In this document: positions 53,091-64,000 of the stretch, in pieces
How the letters are laid out: each line of letters starts with the position of its first letter
Numbering within the stretch: the stretch's first letter is position 1
Assembly (NCBI RefSeq): GCF_000471905.2
Contig: NW_006500347.1
Span: forward strand, 3,251,722-3,315,721
Source: Amborella trichopoda
Taxonomy: Eukaryota > Streptophyta > Magnoliopsida > Amborellales > Amborellaceae
Length of the DNA: 64,000 nucleotides
Direction of reading: 5' to 3'
Position numbers and translations under genes: made by a program
The notes under the pieces: generated by a model
The model's input: only the letters and a program-made list of their open reading frames with translations
Told to the model about the DNA's origin: nothing
Database searches by the model: none

Positions 53091-53529
53091 ACAATTCAAA
53101 CATTGGAAAACCTTTACATTGATAATTTTGGATTGAACATATTAGTTGTGAAAACAAAAAGGTTTTAAACTCTAAAAAGTGTGTATATTAACAAATTATC
53201 TAGACCATCCATTTCACCCTAAAATTAGGTGTTCATAGACCCGTAAGATCTTTATCAGTTTTTTAGTTTCAAATTTATTATCGGTGTTGGAAATTGATTT
53301 AAATCCATCATGTGTATTACCGTTATTGAAAGTGCTTTCTAGACAAGGATTTGAGGTGAGGCTTTATTTTGTTTTCATAAAGCGCATGCCCTAGAGAAAC
53401 TTTATCCTTTCTTTATTTACTAAAGACATAGGCATTCTATAAAACGAAAAAGTTTATATAGAGTCAATGCTCTAAACAATCAGAGCCCCCTCAAAAATTT
53501 CACTAAAAGAGGTTGTTTTGATGCTCAAA

Positions 53530-53815
53530 TATCTTCAAATTGATCATCTCAACATCAAGATGCATGGACATGAAAAAAAAATGGATTTCAAGTTTTGCAA
53601 ACAATTCGCTTTGTAACACATTTTTAGACCTTCAATTGTTAATATTTTCAAGCTTTCATAGTTATGCTCAAGCTACTCTATTTTTTAAACTTAAATTTTA
53701 TAATTAAAAATGAAAATATATTTTAAGGCTATCACATATTTTCATTATTGAAATATTTAAAGGTGCGTTTTATTGTGATTGGTTAGAGCCTCGGCTCTAT
53801 ACAAACCGCACCCTT
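53530..53815 (+). repeat. Interspersed repeat R1, copy B
   Basis: Parallel to 52200-52500 in the same orientation, with frequent mismatches. It ends with 'agagcctcggctctatacaaaccgcaccc', whose ggctctatac part recurs in copy A. No coding signal. Confidence 0.75.
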
Positions 53816-54126
53816 TATAAAAGTTGTATCCTAATATCGAATTCTGGAGGGAAACGAACTTAAATTATTCTTTTTACATCCACCAAACCATCTCAATGGC
53901 TGTTGATGACGGATAGCGGTTGCTAAAATGGATGGTCAAGATCAAATAATTATTTTGCACTACGTGATCTGGACCGTCAGATGCGCGTCTACCTTCTCTT
54001 TCCACCAACCCAACGCATCCATGGCGAACTAGAAAGGCTAGGTTTTGCTCTGTGTTTTTGCCCCTCCGTAGCTAGGGTTGATTCAACCGGTTTCCCCGAC
54101 TTCTGTAAATTAGGGTTTTGGAAGCC

Positions 54127-54348
54127 ATGGAAGAGGTTGAGAACAAGCAAGTGATCTTTAGGAACTTCATCACTGGATTGCCCAAAGAGACGGACATGGA
54201 ATTAAGGACTTTGAAGCTTTCATTGAAAGTTGCAGAGGATTCGAGAGCTTTGATTGTGAAGAATCTGTACCTCTCTTGTAATCCTTACATGAGAGGAAGT
54301 ATGAAAGAATTTTATGAGTCTTACATTCCTCCATTTTAGCCTGGAACG
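54127..54348 (+). pseudogene. 2-alkenal reductase-like gene (NADP-dependent), exon 1 with a premature stop
   Basis: From ATG 54127 the frame reads MEEVENKQVIFRNFITGLPK, ETDMELRTLKLSLKV and, further on, KNLYLSCNPYMRGSM. This is the N-terminal substrate-side segment of the plant MDR-family alkenal double-bond reductases, which detoxify lipid-derived aldehydes. In the PPF-PGT stretch a TAG (54337-54339) stands where the family has a sense codon. It is followed by CCT GGA ACG and a GT donor (54349). No later exon (nucleotide-binding AASGAVG-type motif) was found downstream in the window, so this is either a lone exon copy or a gene broken by insertions. Confidence 0.75.
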
Positions 54349-54879
54349 GTTAGGCCTCTGCTTCTCTCTTTCTTATTTTGAGCGCATTTTCTCTCTCTGC
54401 AAAACATTAACCAAGCAACCAAATACTTGGTACTTTCTCTCTACAAAGGAGACCAAAAAACAACCACCATAGACTGGCATATTGAGAACTCTCTTTCCCT
54501 CTTTTTCAATTGAGAATGAATTTTCTCTCTAAAACTAAGCCAGAATATGAGTAGTTTTTTGTTATTGCAAATTCTTTGCTTTCCTCTCTAAATTCCTGTA
54601 ATCTTTTACTTGAAATTAATTATTCATTCTCTAAAAATTCATGAAAAGATAGTACACAGTAAGTGCATTTACCTTTGTATAAGGAAGTCACTTGTACTCT
54701 TGCCCTTTAGATTTCTAATTGGGTGCCTAGGTGTGTGCTATTGGTCGGGCTTAAAGTTCAAAATAAATTTCTCAAATTCTGTGTACCTTTTTAATATGCC
54801 AGGTTTGACATCTTACAGCTAAGTACTTTTGTGACGTCTTTGTATCAAAAAAAAATGATTTTATTATACAATCCTATTT

Positions 54880-54881
54880 TT

Positions 54882-54924
<43 letters not shown>
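54880..54924. repeat. TA microsatellite
   Basis: An uninterrupted (TA)n run of about 20 units that directly abuts the foldback element at 54927. Confidence 0.9.
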
Positions 54925-54926
<2 letters not shown>

Positions 54927-55385
54927 TGGATTCTGTACGCCCACTAGCTGGCCGCTACAGTAAACACCAATGGCTTAGATTGAATCTGGGTCGATCTGAC
55001 GGTCACGACCTCATTTTGTGTTTGAATTTTAATTTTTTTCTACAAATCCAAATCATTTGAAATTTTACGTATGTGTTCTTCTCATCAAGGCGCGCCTAAT
55101 AAAAATATAAAAAGAAATAATTCGTAAAAAAATTGACCAAAATACCTCCGAAACATTTCGGGGGTGTATTGGTCAATTTTTTCATGTAAAATATTTTTTT
55201 TAATATGTTTTTTTAGATTTTCATATTTTTGAAAAACACACATCCAAATTTTCAAGTGATTTGGGTTTGTATAAAAAAATTAAAATTCAAACACTACCGG
55301 ACATCCGTGATCGTCATATGCCCATATTCAATTTAGGTCGTGGGCGTTTACTGTAGTAGTACGCCTATAGGATATTTTCCCTATA
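54927..55385. repeat. Foldback MITE, about 460 bp, nearly fully self-complementary
   Basis: The left half ('tacgcccactagc..ctacagtaaac..', then '..gtttgaattttaattttttt..acaaatccaaatca') pairs with the right half ('..tgatttgggtttgta.aaaaaattaaaattcaaac', then '..gtttactgtagtagtacgc'). The centre is a short palindrome around 55155 (attgaccaaaatacc..ggtgtattggtcaat). No ORF. Confidence 0.85.
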
Positions 55386-55569
55386 TATATTTATATATGG
55401 GAAAGTATGGGGTTAGCCCGCTCGTGCACCCCATTGAGATGAGCCGAACGGTGATGACGAGAAGTTGAAAATTCGATGGTCTAAAATGCTATAAAAGAGG
55501 TCCAACATTTACCCCAAAAAAGAGCGGGTTTTTTTTAAAACGTTGACTAGCTGGTACATTGTCAACGAT

Positions 55570-56030
55570 GCCTTAAAAAGAGCGCCTCTCGCTCTCTCTC
55601 TCTTCTGGATTTCCCTCTCTTACTTCCTCAAAAAAGCATTGCACTCTCTCTTTGCCGCACTTCCTCTATCTCCTTGGTTTTTCTCTCTCCTACTTCCCAA
55701 AAACCAGACATGCTCTCTCTCTGCATCTCATTCTCTCTCTCTCTCCTACTTCCCAAAAAACCAGATGCGCTCTCTCTCTGCTCGCACCCTTCTCTTCTCA
55801 CTGCTCTCGGCCTCTCGCCTTCTCGCGGCTCTTTCTCTCTCTCTCCCTCCTACTTCCTAAAAACCAAAGGCACTCTCCCTCTGCTTCTCACTCTCTCTCT
55901 ACTCGCACCTAATTCAAGTAACTTCTACTCGCGCCCTCTCACTGCTCTCACCTTCTTCCTGCTCGTGCCCTCTTGCTGCTCGTCGAGAGAAGCCGCTCGC
56001 ATCCCTCTTCACTGTGCCTCTCTGCAGCCC
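55570..56030 (+). repeat. CT-rich tandem region
   Basis: A unit of the form 'ctctctctcctacttcccaaaaaccaga..gctctctctctgc' recurs about four or five times (near 55610, 55685, 55742 and 55845), with uneven spacing. The frames across it are Ser/Leu-rich and open only because of the composition. It may be the interior of a retroelement LTR preceding the gag at 57458. Confidence 0.6.
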
Positions 56031-57440
56031 AACCCATATGTAAAGGTTGTATTTGTTTGAGATTTATAGAGCGTTGCAAAAACCCCAATAGCTCTCTGCA
56101 TCAAATCACAAGAGCTCATTTCCAAACTCACATCCTACCCCAAGTCTATAATAGAAAAAAGGACATGAAAACCTGTCAAATGCTTGAAATTAAAAGCATC
56201 ATTGGAAACTTCAGTATAATATGGAAGTTTTAGAGTCTATGATGAGAAAGGCGGCCATCTTTTCTTTGCTATATTTCTTGTCTATTATTGATAATACATT
56301 TTTTGCCCTGAAAATGCATAGATTAAGTTTCATTTGATTTTCTATTTTCTTTGGGGTAGGGATTCTTTTTTTCCTTTTAAAGTGTACCTGATTCCTCTTC
56401 TATTCATGCACGGTCACTGTTTTCTTTTCCTTTTGATGTTCTTTCGTGTTTATGAAGCTCTTATGAAGCTTTAGTAGGATTTGTTGGTTTCATACCTTAT
56501 CTATTGTTGTTTTCAATATGATCTTTCTCAAAATTGGATGTGCAAACCTGTTTGTCTTTATAGTTTGAAGCTCCGCCAATCAAATAACCTATATTTAAGC
56601 TTAAATTAAATAAAGAGTCCATCTTACAATTAGGTATAGAATGAGAGGGATGGCTGAGGTTTTTATGTGTGCTGATGTTTCCCAAAATTTTATGCTTTTT
56701 TATTGTATAATACGAAGTTCATTTTTTTACGGCTGATTTTTTTGATTTTTATGTTGATTTTTCTCAGAACATGTTTTTGCTCTTTTTTGTTTGTTAATTG
56801 ATATTTATGCTGATATTTGGAAGTTCAATGATAGGTTTTTGCTCATAATAGGATTTTGCTCAGATTATTTGTTTGTTAAAGAATAGGTTTTTTGCTCAGA
56901 ACATGTCTTTGTTCAAGAATAGATGTTTGCTCAGAACATTTCTTTATTAATTGATATTTATGTTGATTTTTCTCAGAATAGGTTTTTGCTTAGAGTAGGA
57001 TTTTGCTCAAAATATTTGTTTGTTAAAGAGTAGGTTTGTAGCTCGGGACAAGTCTTTGTTCAATAATAGGTTTTTGCTCGGAATATTTCTTTGTTAATTG
57101 ATACCTATTCTAATTTTTCTCAGAGTTGGTTTTTGCTCTTATTTGTTGGTTAATTGATATTTATGCTTATTTTTGGAGGCTCAATAAGTTGGGTAAGTTT
57201 AATTTATTGGTAAATGATTGGATTTTACTAAAAATTGAACATGAAGAGTGGTAAATGCTTTCACGAATGGTGCAATTTGACTAAATTGGTTCTTCTTATT
57301 TTTTAGAAGAAAAGATTGGTTTTTGCCATATCACTTGTGTTGGTTCAGCTAGGATGTGGGTCTTATAGTGTTTTAATATTGTGGATCCGTTGGACTATCC
57401 CTAGCGTCACACACGATCAGTGAGCCGAGCCCATAACAAT

Positions 57441-57455
57441 TGGTATCAAAGCCAG
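57441..57455 (+). other. Primer-binding site (tRNA-Met type) of a gypsy element
   Basis: tggtatcaaagcca matches the initiator tRNA-Met complement at all but one of its first 12 bases. It lies three bases after a '..cccataaca' end that could close a 5' LTR, and just before the gag Met codon at 57458. The LTR start was not found. Confidence 0.65.
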
Positions 57456-57457
57456 AC

Positions 57458-58020
57458 ATGGTGGATCAAAACCTAGATCGTTTGGAGTCCGAGTTGGGGA
57501 GTTTGAAGGCAGATCAGGAGCGAAGTTTCAAGGAGGTGATGGAGTCCATGCAGCAGATGCTCGTTGCGATCAATACTCGACTCGATCAATGGAAGAACAG
57601 CCGAAATAATGATGAATCTTCCAACAGTCAACTGCCACCAATGTATACAAGGCAGACACTTACGGGTTCACTTCAAAATGGAAGTATGGGGTCCATTGGA
57701 ACCTACCTTCCACGAATGGTAAAATTGGACTTTCCCAAGTTCAATGGGGAAGAAGACCCTACCAGTTGGGTGTGTGGAGCTGACCAATTCTTCGAATTCC
57801 ATCAAACACCGGAAGAAGATCATATCCCTCTTGTCTCAATCAACTTAATAGGTGATGCACAACTATAGTACCAATTAACGAAGGAAGAGGGTAGGATTGC
57901 CACTTGGGAGGATTTCAAAAGTGGCTTCCATGTACCATACAGTCCAACTCAATTCCAATATTTTTTTGGCGATCTCATAAAGCTGCAGCAAACAGGGTTG
58001 GTACGAGATTCCCAAACAAA
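57458..58020 (+). pseudogene. Ty3/gypsy gag, truncated
   Basis: The frame reads MVDQNLDRLESELGSLKADQ at the start, with heptad-like spacing, and then MVKLDFPKFNGEEDPTSWV. A FFEFHQTPEEDHI segment and NLIGDAQL follow, the standard retrotransposon gag core. A TAG follows GDAQL at 57866. The same frame continues with YQLTKEEGRIATWEDFKSGF, so the original was longer. At about 58020 the sequence switches to unrelated AT-rich DNA; the protease and RT parts are missing. Confidence 0.8.
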
Positions 58021-58272
58021 GTGTAGTTGTTCTATTCTATACAAGTCGCATCTTTTAACTTTTAAGGTGCTTACATTTATTATTATTTGTTTGTGACGCC
58101 CATCAATAAAAAAAATATTCTTTTAACTCCCCCAACTTTATAGAACCCTTGTCACATACCATTGTGATGTGTAACGCATAACATGATAAAAACTTAAAAA
58201 ACTTACTTTAACCATGCCGCTCTGGTTTGATACGTTTGAATGACCTAGAGTGTAAAAATAAAAAATAACATC

Positions 58273-58275
<3 letters not shown>

Positions 58276-58306
<31 letters not shown>
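58276..58306. repeat. AAT microsatellite
   Basis: About ten consecutive (taa)n/(aat)n units. Confidence 0.9.
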
Positions 58307-58307
<1 letters not shown>

Positions 58308-58710
58308 TGTGTTGGATGAATTTGTATAAAAAAAAATCCCATGCTCGGTCATATTAGGGAATTTTTTTTGTATATTTTCACGTATATCAAATGTGTTTAA
58401 AATTTAAGGAAAGTTATATAAATGTCCGTTTTAGTTTTTGTTATTACCAAAATATCGAATACTTTCTATTATTATTGATATGTCCGTTGTTTTAATTTCA
58501 TACCATTTTTTAAAAAAAAGACGAAATCACCCATTTTTGATTTTTTCAAAATCGAAATCAGGCCAATTTCGGTTTTTGAAAAACCAAAAATTTAAAATTT
58601 TTGATTTTTCAATAGCAAAAAATTTATCTCTCTTATAGATCCTTTGCGTATTCTTTATTTAGCTCTTTCTCTCTCTCCCCTTCATTACCTCTTTCTCTCT
58701 CTCCTTCATT

Positions 58711-58825
58711 TGACATGTATCTCATTCATAACCTTCATTTTTTCCATGCCTTAATATTCTAGAATAATTTGACATGTATCTCATTCATGACCTTCATTTT
58801 TTCCATGCCTTAATATCCTAGAATT
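58711..58825 (+). repeat. 59-bp tandem duplication
   Basis: tgacatgtatctcattcat starts at 58711 and again at 58770, and the copies stay nearly identical through 'cttaatat.ctagaat'. Confidence 0.85.
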
Positions 58826-59044
58826 TGGACGGAGAGAGAAAATTGTAGAAGGTCCTTCTGCATAGCCAAGACCTTCTTGCTCTTCTCAAGTGTGACATTA
58901 ATAACGTAAAATCTCCTTCCTTATTATTGGGGTCTTTTCCAAATGCCTTTGCTACCAAATTCCCTCTTCCCTTCTTACTTTTCTCTCTACAAAACCCATC
59001 TTTCACAAACCTCAAATTGTTTGAAAATCCCATATATTTTTTGA

Positions 59045-59243
59045 GTCCTCCCACACCCATGTAAGTAAGACCTTAAAGGATCACCATTAAATTTTAGTAC
59101 AGATTTATAGAAAAGTTATCAATAAAACCCATTCACCTAAGTCTCACACCCATGTGATAACGTTTTTAGCGATTTGTATCAAAATTTAATGATGATCATT
59201 GGAGTCCTACTCACATGAGTGTGGGAGGGCCTCATAATGTCAT
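59045..59243. repeat. Foldback MITE, related to 20449-20640
   Basis: The ends 'gagtcctcccacaccca' and 'tgagtgtgggagggcctc' are inverted, and the inner phrases 'aaggatcaccattaaatttt' and 'aaaatttaatgatgatcat' pair. The phrase order and length match the MITE at 20449-20640. A (TA)n run lies just after it (59252-59271). Confidence 0.7.
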
Positions 59244-59279
59244 TACTATACATATATATATATATATATATATACCTAT

Positions 59280-60733
59280 GGGCGAAAATTAATATAGGCC
59301 ATCCATTTTTGTGAGATGCTTAGATCTAGGTCTGAAAATGATTGCTTTTATTTCCAAAATTTTATGATAATTTTATTATCATTATATTAACAATATTAAA
59401 AAAAAAATGATTTTGAATTTATAAAGGCCTAGATCTTGAAATTTATCAAATAGACAATCTAGATTCATTGTTGGAGAGAACTCATTTTGGCCATATATAG
59501 GTTGTAAGTTATTATTAGTATTATTTTTAGATTGATTATTGAGATAAAGAGAGTATGTGTACAAAATTTTGGGTCTTACAAATACCACAAATATAGTTTT
59601 TTAGAAGGTGTGGTTGCATTATACTATAATACGACTGTTGTGGGAGAGAGAGATAGATGCCAATTGAGGGGGGGAAGGGAGACACAGAGACGGAAAGGTA
59701 ATGGGAGGGGATCAAGACTCAACCATTGTGGACATGATGCTCGAATTGATGGCAATGTTGGCGTATGGTTGGTGGAGGAGTAGGTGGTTTGTGGGCCCTG
59801 CATGATACCATTTGGTGGGGAACAATTTGGTTTCTTCAATTATTTAAGATTTAAAAATAGTTCTTATAAAGAATAAATTTGTCCTTCCAAACCAGTTCAT
59901 AACTTAATAGAACCAGATATGTCAGGCCAAAACTGGAAGATTTTTGATAGAACCTGATCTCTTGGGGGGAATTGGGCGGATCCCTATGTATTAAAGGATC
60001 CATAAGGGTTCTAACGATTCCCGATCTTAATATGGGCAATTCTGGATCAGGTCAGCGACATTTCAAACGACATTTCAAACATTGGTCTCGAGCATAATTC
60101 AAGGTTCGTTCACTACTTATCTTAAAGTAGGGAAATGACTTGGTTAGCCCAGCCTGACTCACTGAGTAGGGAAGGCAGTCCTCTACCGTCCATCCAATTT
60201 TTTGTTGGAGCATGTAGGTTCAGCTAGGGGAGAGGCTTGCACGATTATTATTCAAGTTGTAACCTAGGATGAAGTATGTTGGCCAATGTTCCATGCATGA
60301 CAATTTGTGGTGCATAAAATAAGATTTTTTAGTTTTGGGAAATTTACAAGAAGCCTCATTTTTTCTGATATTAGAAAACCCCAAAGCACTGGCCCTATCA
60401 AGGGCGAGCCCGTTACAAAAAAAAAAAAAGCAAAAAAATATAAAGAAATCAAATAAATAAATAAAAGATAATGAAATAGAGGCCGTAGGGATGAACGTGG
60501 CTGGTAATGTCTTGGCTTGGCCTAGGCACAGCAGAACCCTCGGGCCAGATTTTCTGGTCCAAGCCCTAGATTTCCAGCCCATTACTACCCCTACCTAACC
60601 ACATCTTTTTTGAAAAGGAGAAACTATAGTGTAGTCATGTTGGATCACATTGTCCACTTACTCGAATAAAAGACACATTTATAAGAACTAAGTGTAAAAT
60701 GTGCTCTCATGGGAACACACTATACTTGATATA
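59280..60733. other. Gene-free stretch
   Basis: No gene recognised. An A run at 60418-60430 and a run of degenerate repeat ends near 59880-60100 are present. Open frames here are short and compositionally biased. Confidence 0.45.
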
Positions 60734-60754
60734 TTTTGTAAAGGGTTATGTTAG
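60734..60754 (+). repeat. Solitary MITE end (GGGTTATGTTAGGGTGCTCAC)
   Basis: Identical in all but two positions to the left end of the MITE at 52613. No matching opposite end was found nearby. LINE-like sequence starts soon after, so the LINE or a deletion may have cut the MITE. Confidence 0.55.
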
Positions 60755-60774
60755 GGTGCTCACATCGAATTTCC

Positions 60775-63700
60775 GTTTTGGCCAGAATCTTGTTTCTGTC
60801 GGCCGGGAACAACCATGGACTATGGTTTCCAGAAAGAGGAGGGTCCCTTCTCCTAAGCAGCGGTACGAATTGAAGAAGACATTCTGTAAGGAGTGGAGAG
60901 AGGAGATGATTGGCTCATCCCCTGTTTTGGTGGTTCCTAGAGTCTGCCTTTTCTCCCGAAATTCAAATTCAAACTCTTCAAGCAGAAGTAACGTGTTGTT
61001 GTGTTTGTCGCAACACGTGCCTACTCTTAAACCGTAACCTATGAAACGCTTTCTAGGCTCCACATATGTGGCTGGTGAGATGTCAAATAGAATCCTTTTC
61101 GAACCCTTCAGGATGCACATTGGTGTCAGGCACGTCTGTGGCGCCGTCTCTCATCGCTTCCCTAGACAGTCCACGCAATTGTCACCGCATTCGTCAGATG
61201 GTGGAAATCGTAAACAGGTGGAGTGCTGCGAACCATGGATTGATGGTGAAGATCATAAACAGGTAGAGTGCTGCTAACCATGGATTGTTGAGCTCAACCC
61301 GAGCCCAAAGAATCAACGGTCGGAAGGGCTGGATAGAATGACAGTTGATATGCTGGAGGAAGGCGTGTCGTCAGTGTTATTTCAATGTGAATCGATGCAC
61401 ATCTTCGGGAAGGTACCTGCTTGCCAAATGTCACCCCCCTGTCCTTCTAATAACTTGGCATTGACGACCTTTCATTCTCATTCTTCAGCTTTATTTAAGG
61501 GCTAGGGCCAAGGCCAATACTCGTTGTTTAGGACCCTTCTCTTCTACTTCGTTCTTCTGTATCTCCTGCGTAGATTTCTTCGGCTCCCTTATTCTTTTGC
61601 TCTCATGGCCCAAGTTAATATTATAGAGGTTCCTGAAAAGAAAGACATTGATGTGTCTGATCCACCCTAGCTCATGAGAATGTCTTATACCTTCCTCTTT
61701 CTAAATGGGAAGACAACAATGCTTGGTGACTTTGAAGAACCCTGCTATGATAGCAACCCCAGCCGAGCACTCCAAAGGATTGCTCCTAGCCTCTATCCCT
61801 GATGTTCCTAAGATACCCCCTATATTGGTTACTAAATTTTTTTTGGAGGAGGAAGACCTTGACCCTAAGGATGCTAACTAGTCCAGGCAAAAACACAAGA
61901 TGGCTATAGCATGGGATCGTGTGGGCAAGATGTTGGCTGGTATGCAGTTGAAGTTTAAGGGAGAGGTCAGGATTGTTGAAGAGGTTGTTGCCCCTAATCC
62001 ACCACCCCAGAAGCCTTGTCTTCAACGGGAAATTGAGAAACTCCTTGCAGCACTCCCTTTCAACCCTCTTGCACCTGGTCTCCCAGGAACTACGAGGGGA
62101 GGTCAAGACTTTCGATGGCGATGATTGTGCTATCTTGGAACGTCTGGGGCCAAGGAGACATTAACAGGAGCGGGGTGTTGAGATGTTTGGTGTTTGACTT
62201 CAGACCTAACATCCTTGTTTTACAGGAAACGAAGATGGTTTCCTTGGATGTGGTGTTCATCTGATCTTTTTGGGGCTCTGGCCCTTTAGACTTTTTATAT
62301 GTACCTTATAATGGTCTCTCTGGAGATCTGTTAACTGTTTAGGACCCCACTGTTGTTTCGGGGTGTGCTTTTGATGCTGCTTTCCATTGTTTGACTGTTA
62401 ATACTTTGGACCTAGTTCCATGGTGTTTATCGAATATGTATGGTCCAAATGTGGTAGGTGAGAAAGAGGTCGTTCTAGAAGTAATTCACATGTTATTTCT
62501 TCCTGTGGTTTGCCTTGGTGTGGTGTTGGGGATTATAATTTGGTAATGATCACTGATGAAGTCTCTTCGAATCCTCCCATCACACCTCAAATGGCCTTAT
62601 TAGATATATTTTATCATGACTAACGAGTTGTTCGACTACTCTATTGTGGGAATGGACTTCACTTGGTTGAATAACTCGGTTTCGAACCCTAAGCTATCCA
62701 AGCTTTGATCGGTTCCTGGTTTTTCCCAGTTAGGAGTCTGTCATCTTTAAAGCTTTGGTGAAGGCAGCCCGTCAACTAGCTTCAGACCATATTCCTTTAC
62801 TTCTCTGCTCTGATAGAGATTCTCTCAATAAGCCACCATTCCGCTTTGAGCTTATGTGGTTTGAAGACAAGTCTCTTCTAAAACTTGTTTCAGATTTTTG
62901 GATGGAGAGCTTAGTGATAGAATGGTTGGGCTTTGCGATAACCAAGAAACTTAAATTTATCAAGAAGAAGCTTATTACATGGGGTGAAGCTAAATTTCGC
63001 AATATTGGCCATACCATTAGGAACTTGGTCTCTGATATTGATGCCATCACTGTTTTGCAGCAGCAAAATGGGGGTCTAACTGTTGAAAGATAACAAAAAA
63101 ATTGAGCTTAATGACCTTCTTAGGAAGGAAGAGATCTTCTGGTTTCAAGGATATTGCTCTAAATGGGTCAAAGAGGGAGATAATAATAACAAGTATTACC
63201 ACTCCATTGCGAACTCTAGATGCCAAACTAATAGCCTAAGTGCAATGGAAATCTCGAGTATTAATCAAGATGATACTGATATTTGGAATGCTGCCATTAT
63301 AGCACACTTCCAGGAGGCTTTTAAATCCGGAGCCAGATTGCCTTTCGATTTGACATAGATTCCTTTTAAAATGATTTCTAATGAGAAGGCCTCCAGCCTT
63401 GAATCTCCATTTTTGGAGGAAGAGGCCAAAAAAGCCCTTTTTGACCTTCCTAGGGATAAGGCGCATGGTCTAGATGGCTTTCCTATCACTTTCTTCAAAG
63501 ATTCTGGGAGGTGGTCAAAGGGGACATTCTCATTTGGATTAATCAATTCTACTATGATGGTATCATTTGTAGAGTGATGAATTCCACTTTGATCTCTTGG
63601 ATTTTGAAGAAGTTAGTTATTATGTCCCTTCATGATGTCAAACCCATTAGTTTACTTTCTGCTTGCTACAAGATTTTAGCAGAGCTGCTGGCGAACAGAT

Positions 63701-64000
63701 TGCGAGCTGTTCTTAATGACGTGGTTGAAAGTCCCCAAATAGCCTTTGTTAAAGAGAGATTTATTGAGGATGGTATTATCCTTGCACAAAAGACCATTTA
63801 TTCTACATCCTCTTCGTCAATTAAGGGCATTCTCCTGGAACTTTACTTTGAAAAAGCTTATGACCGTATAGAGTGGGATTTTTCTGTTCTCCATCACGGA
63901 ATTAATGGGTTTTAGGAAACGATGGAGATTACGGATTTCCAGGTGTCTATCATTAGCCCATTTCTCTTTTATTGTTAAAAATAAAGCCTATGGTTTCTTC
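60775..64000 (+). mobile_element. LINE (L1 clade), endonuclease and start of RT, runs off the window
   Basis: The APE-type endonuclease begins near 62118 (a MIVLSWNVWGQG start, then LVLQETKM near 62215) and ends with the SDHIPLL box near 62785. The linker to RT contains FWFQGYCSKWVKEGDNN near 63140. RT follows: KAHGLDGFPITFFK near 63460, a frameshift near 63510, DVKPISLLSACYKIL near 63640, and a palm box reading LYFEKAYDRIEW near 63840. In that box Tyr replaces the Asp of the usual 'xDFEKAYD'. Stops lie near 62270, 62340, 63090 and 63356. Upstream, 60775-62100 has open segments that could be a decayed ORF1, but I do not recognise a domain in them. The element is defective. Confidence 0.8.

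Noticed and set aside
55543..56060. Three overlapping plus-strand frames rich in Ser and Leu
   Set aside because: They are open only because of the CT-rich tandem sequence.
58438..58638. 66-codon Lys/Phe-rich frame
   Set aside because: It is low complexity from a palindromic 'tttttgaaaa' stretch, not a gene.

Overview
The window reads as nuclear DNA of a flowering plant. The evidence is spliced plant-type genes with GT..AG introns, a plant HINT-family gene, PLS-type pentatricopeptide repeats, plant polygalacturonase exons, L1-clade LINEs carrying a C-terminal RNase H, Ty1/copia and Ty3/gypsy relics, many foldback MITEs, and an endogenous caulimovirid (pararetrovirus). The species cannot be fixed from the sequence. 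Most of the window is decayed mobile DNA and broken gene copies. The only gene that looks intact is the HIT-domain gene at 1555-8430, in six exons, whose 5.8 kb intron holds a 5'-truncated LINE bracketed by a 10-bp target duplication.

Layout. 1-1554: AT-rich flank with repeat relics. 1555-8430: HINT-family gene. 8431-14250: gypsy gag relic, a 2.8 kb LINE with a mutated RT active site, and a copia RNase H/3' LTR relic. 14632-14977: an 84-bp minisatellite. 15568-15984: an unidentified ORF. 16738-19631: polygalacturonase pseudogene 1, its two exons separated by a minus-strand LINE. 19.7-23.0 kb: MITEs, SINE-like sequence and a LINE tail. 23053-30110: a minus-strand endogenous pararetrovirus of about one 7.0 kb unit, with primer-binding site, movement protein, capsid, protease, RT and RNase H relics, and promoter-like tandem repeats. 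31308-35466: polygalacturonase pseudogene 2, whose last exon lies inside a large head-to-head palindrome with arms of about 1.9 kb.

36.1-41.2 kb: a broken PPR gene, tandem repeats and inverted flanking fragments. 41.2-48.7 kb: a second large inverted duplication carrying fragments of a NOC2-like gene, with hAT-type elements in its spacer. 48.6-49.2 kb: further NOC2-like coding sequence. 50-54 kb: MITEs and foldback repeats. 54127-54348: exon 1 of a 2-alkenal reductase-like gene ended by an in-frame stop. 54.9-58.0 kb: a foldback MITE, CT-rich tandem sequence, and a gypsy PBS plus gag. 58-60.7 kb: MITEs. 60.7-64.0 kb: a plus-strand LINE (endonuclease and RT start) running off the end.

The genes do not form a common pathway. 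The window mainly shows the turnover of a gene-poor region: retroelements nest in introns, host exons are copied into inverted repeats, and viral DNA sits between two related polygalacturonase relics. All family assignments come from reading translations by eye; no database search was run.
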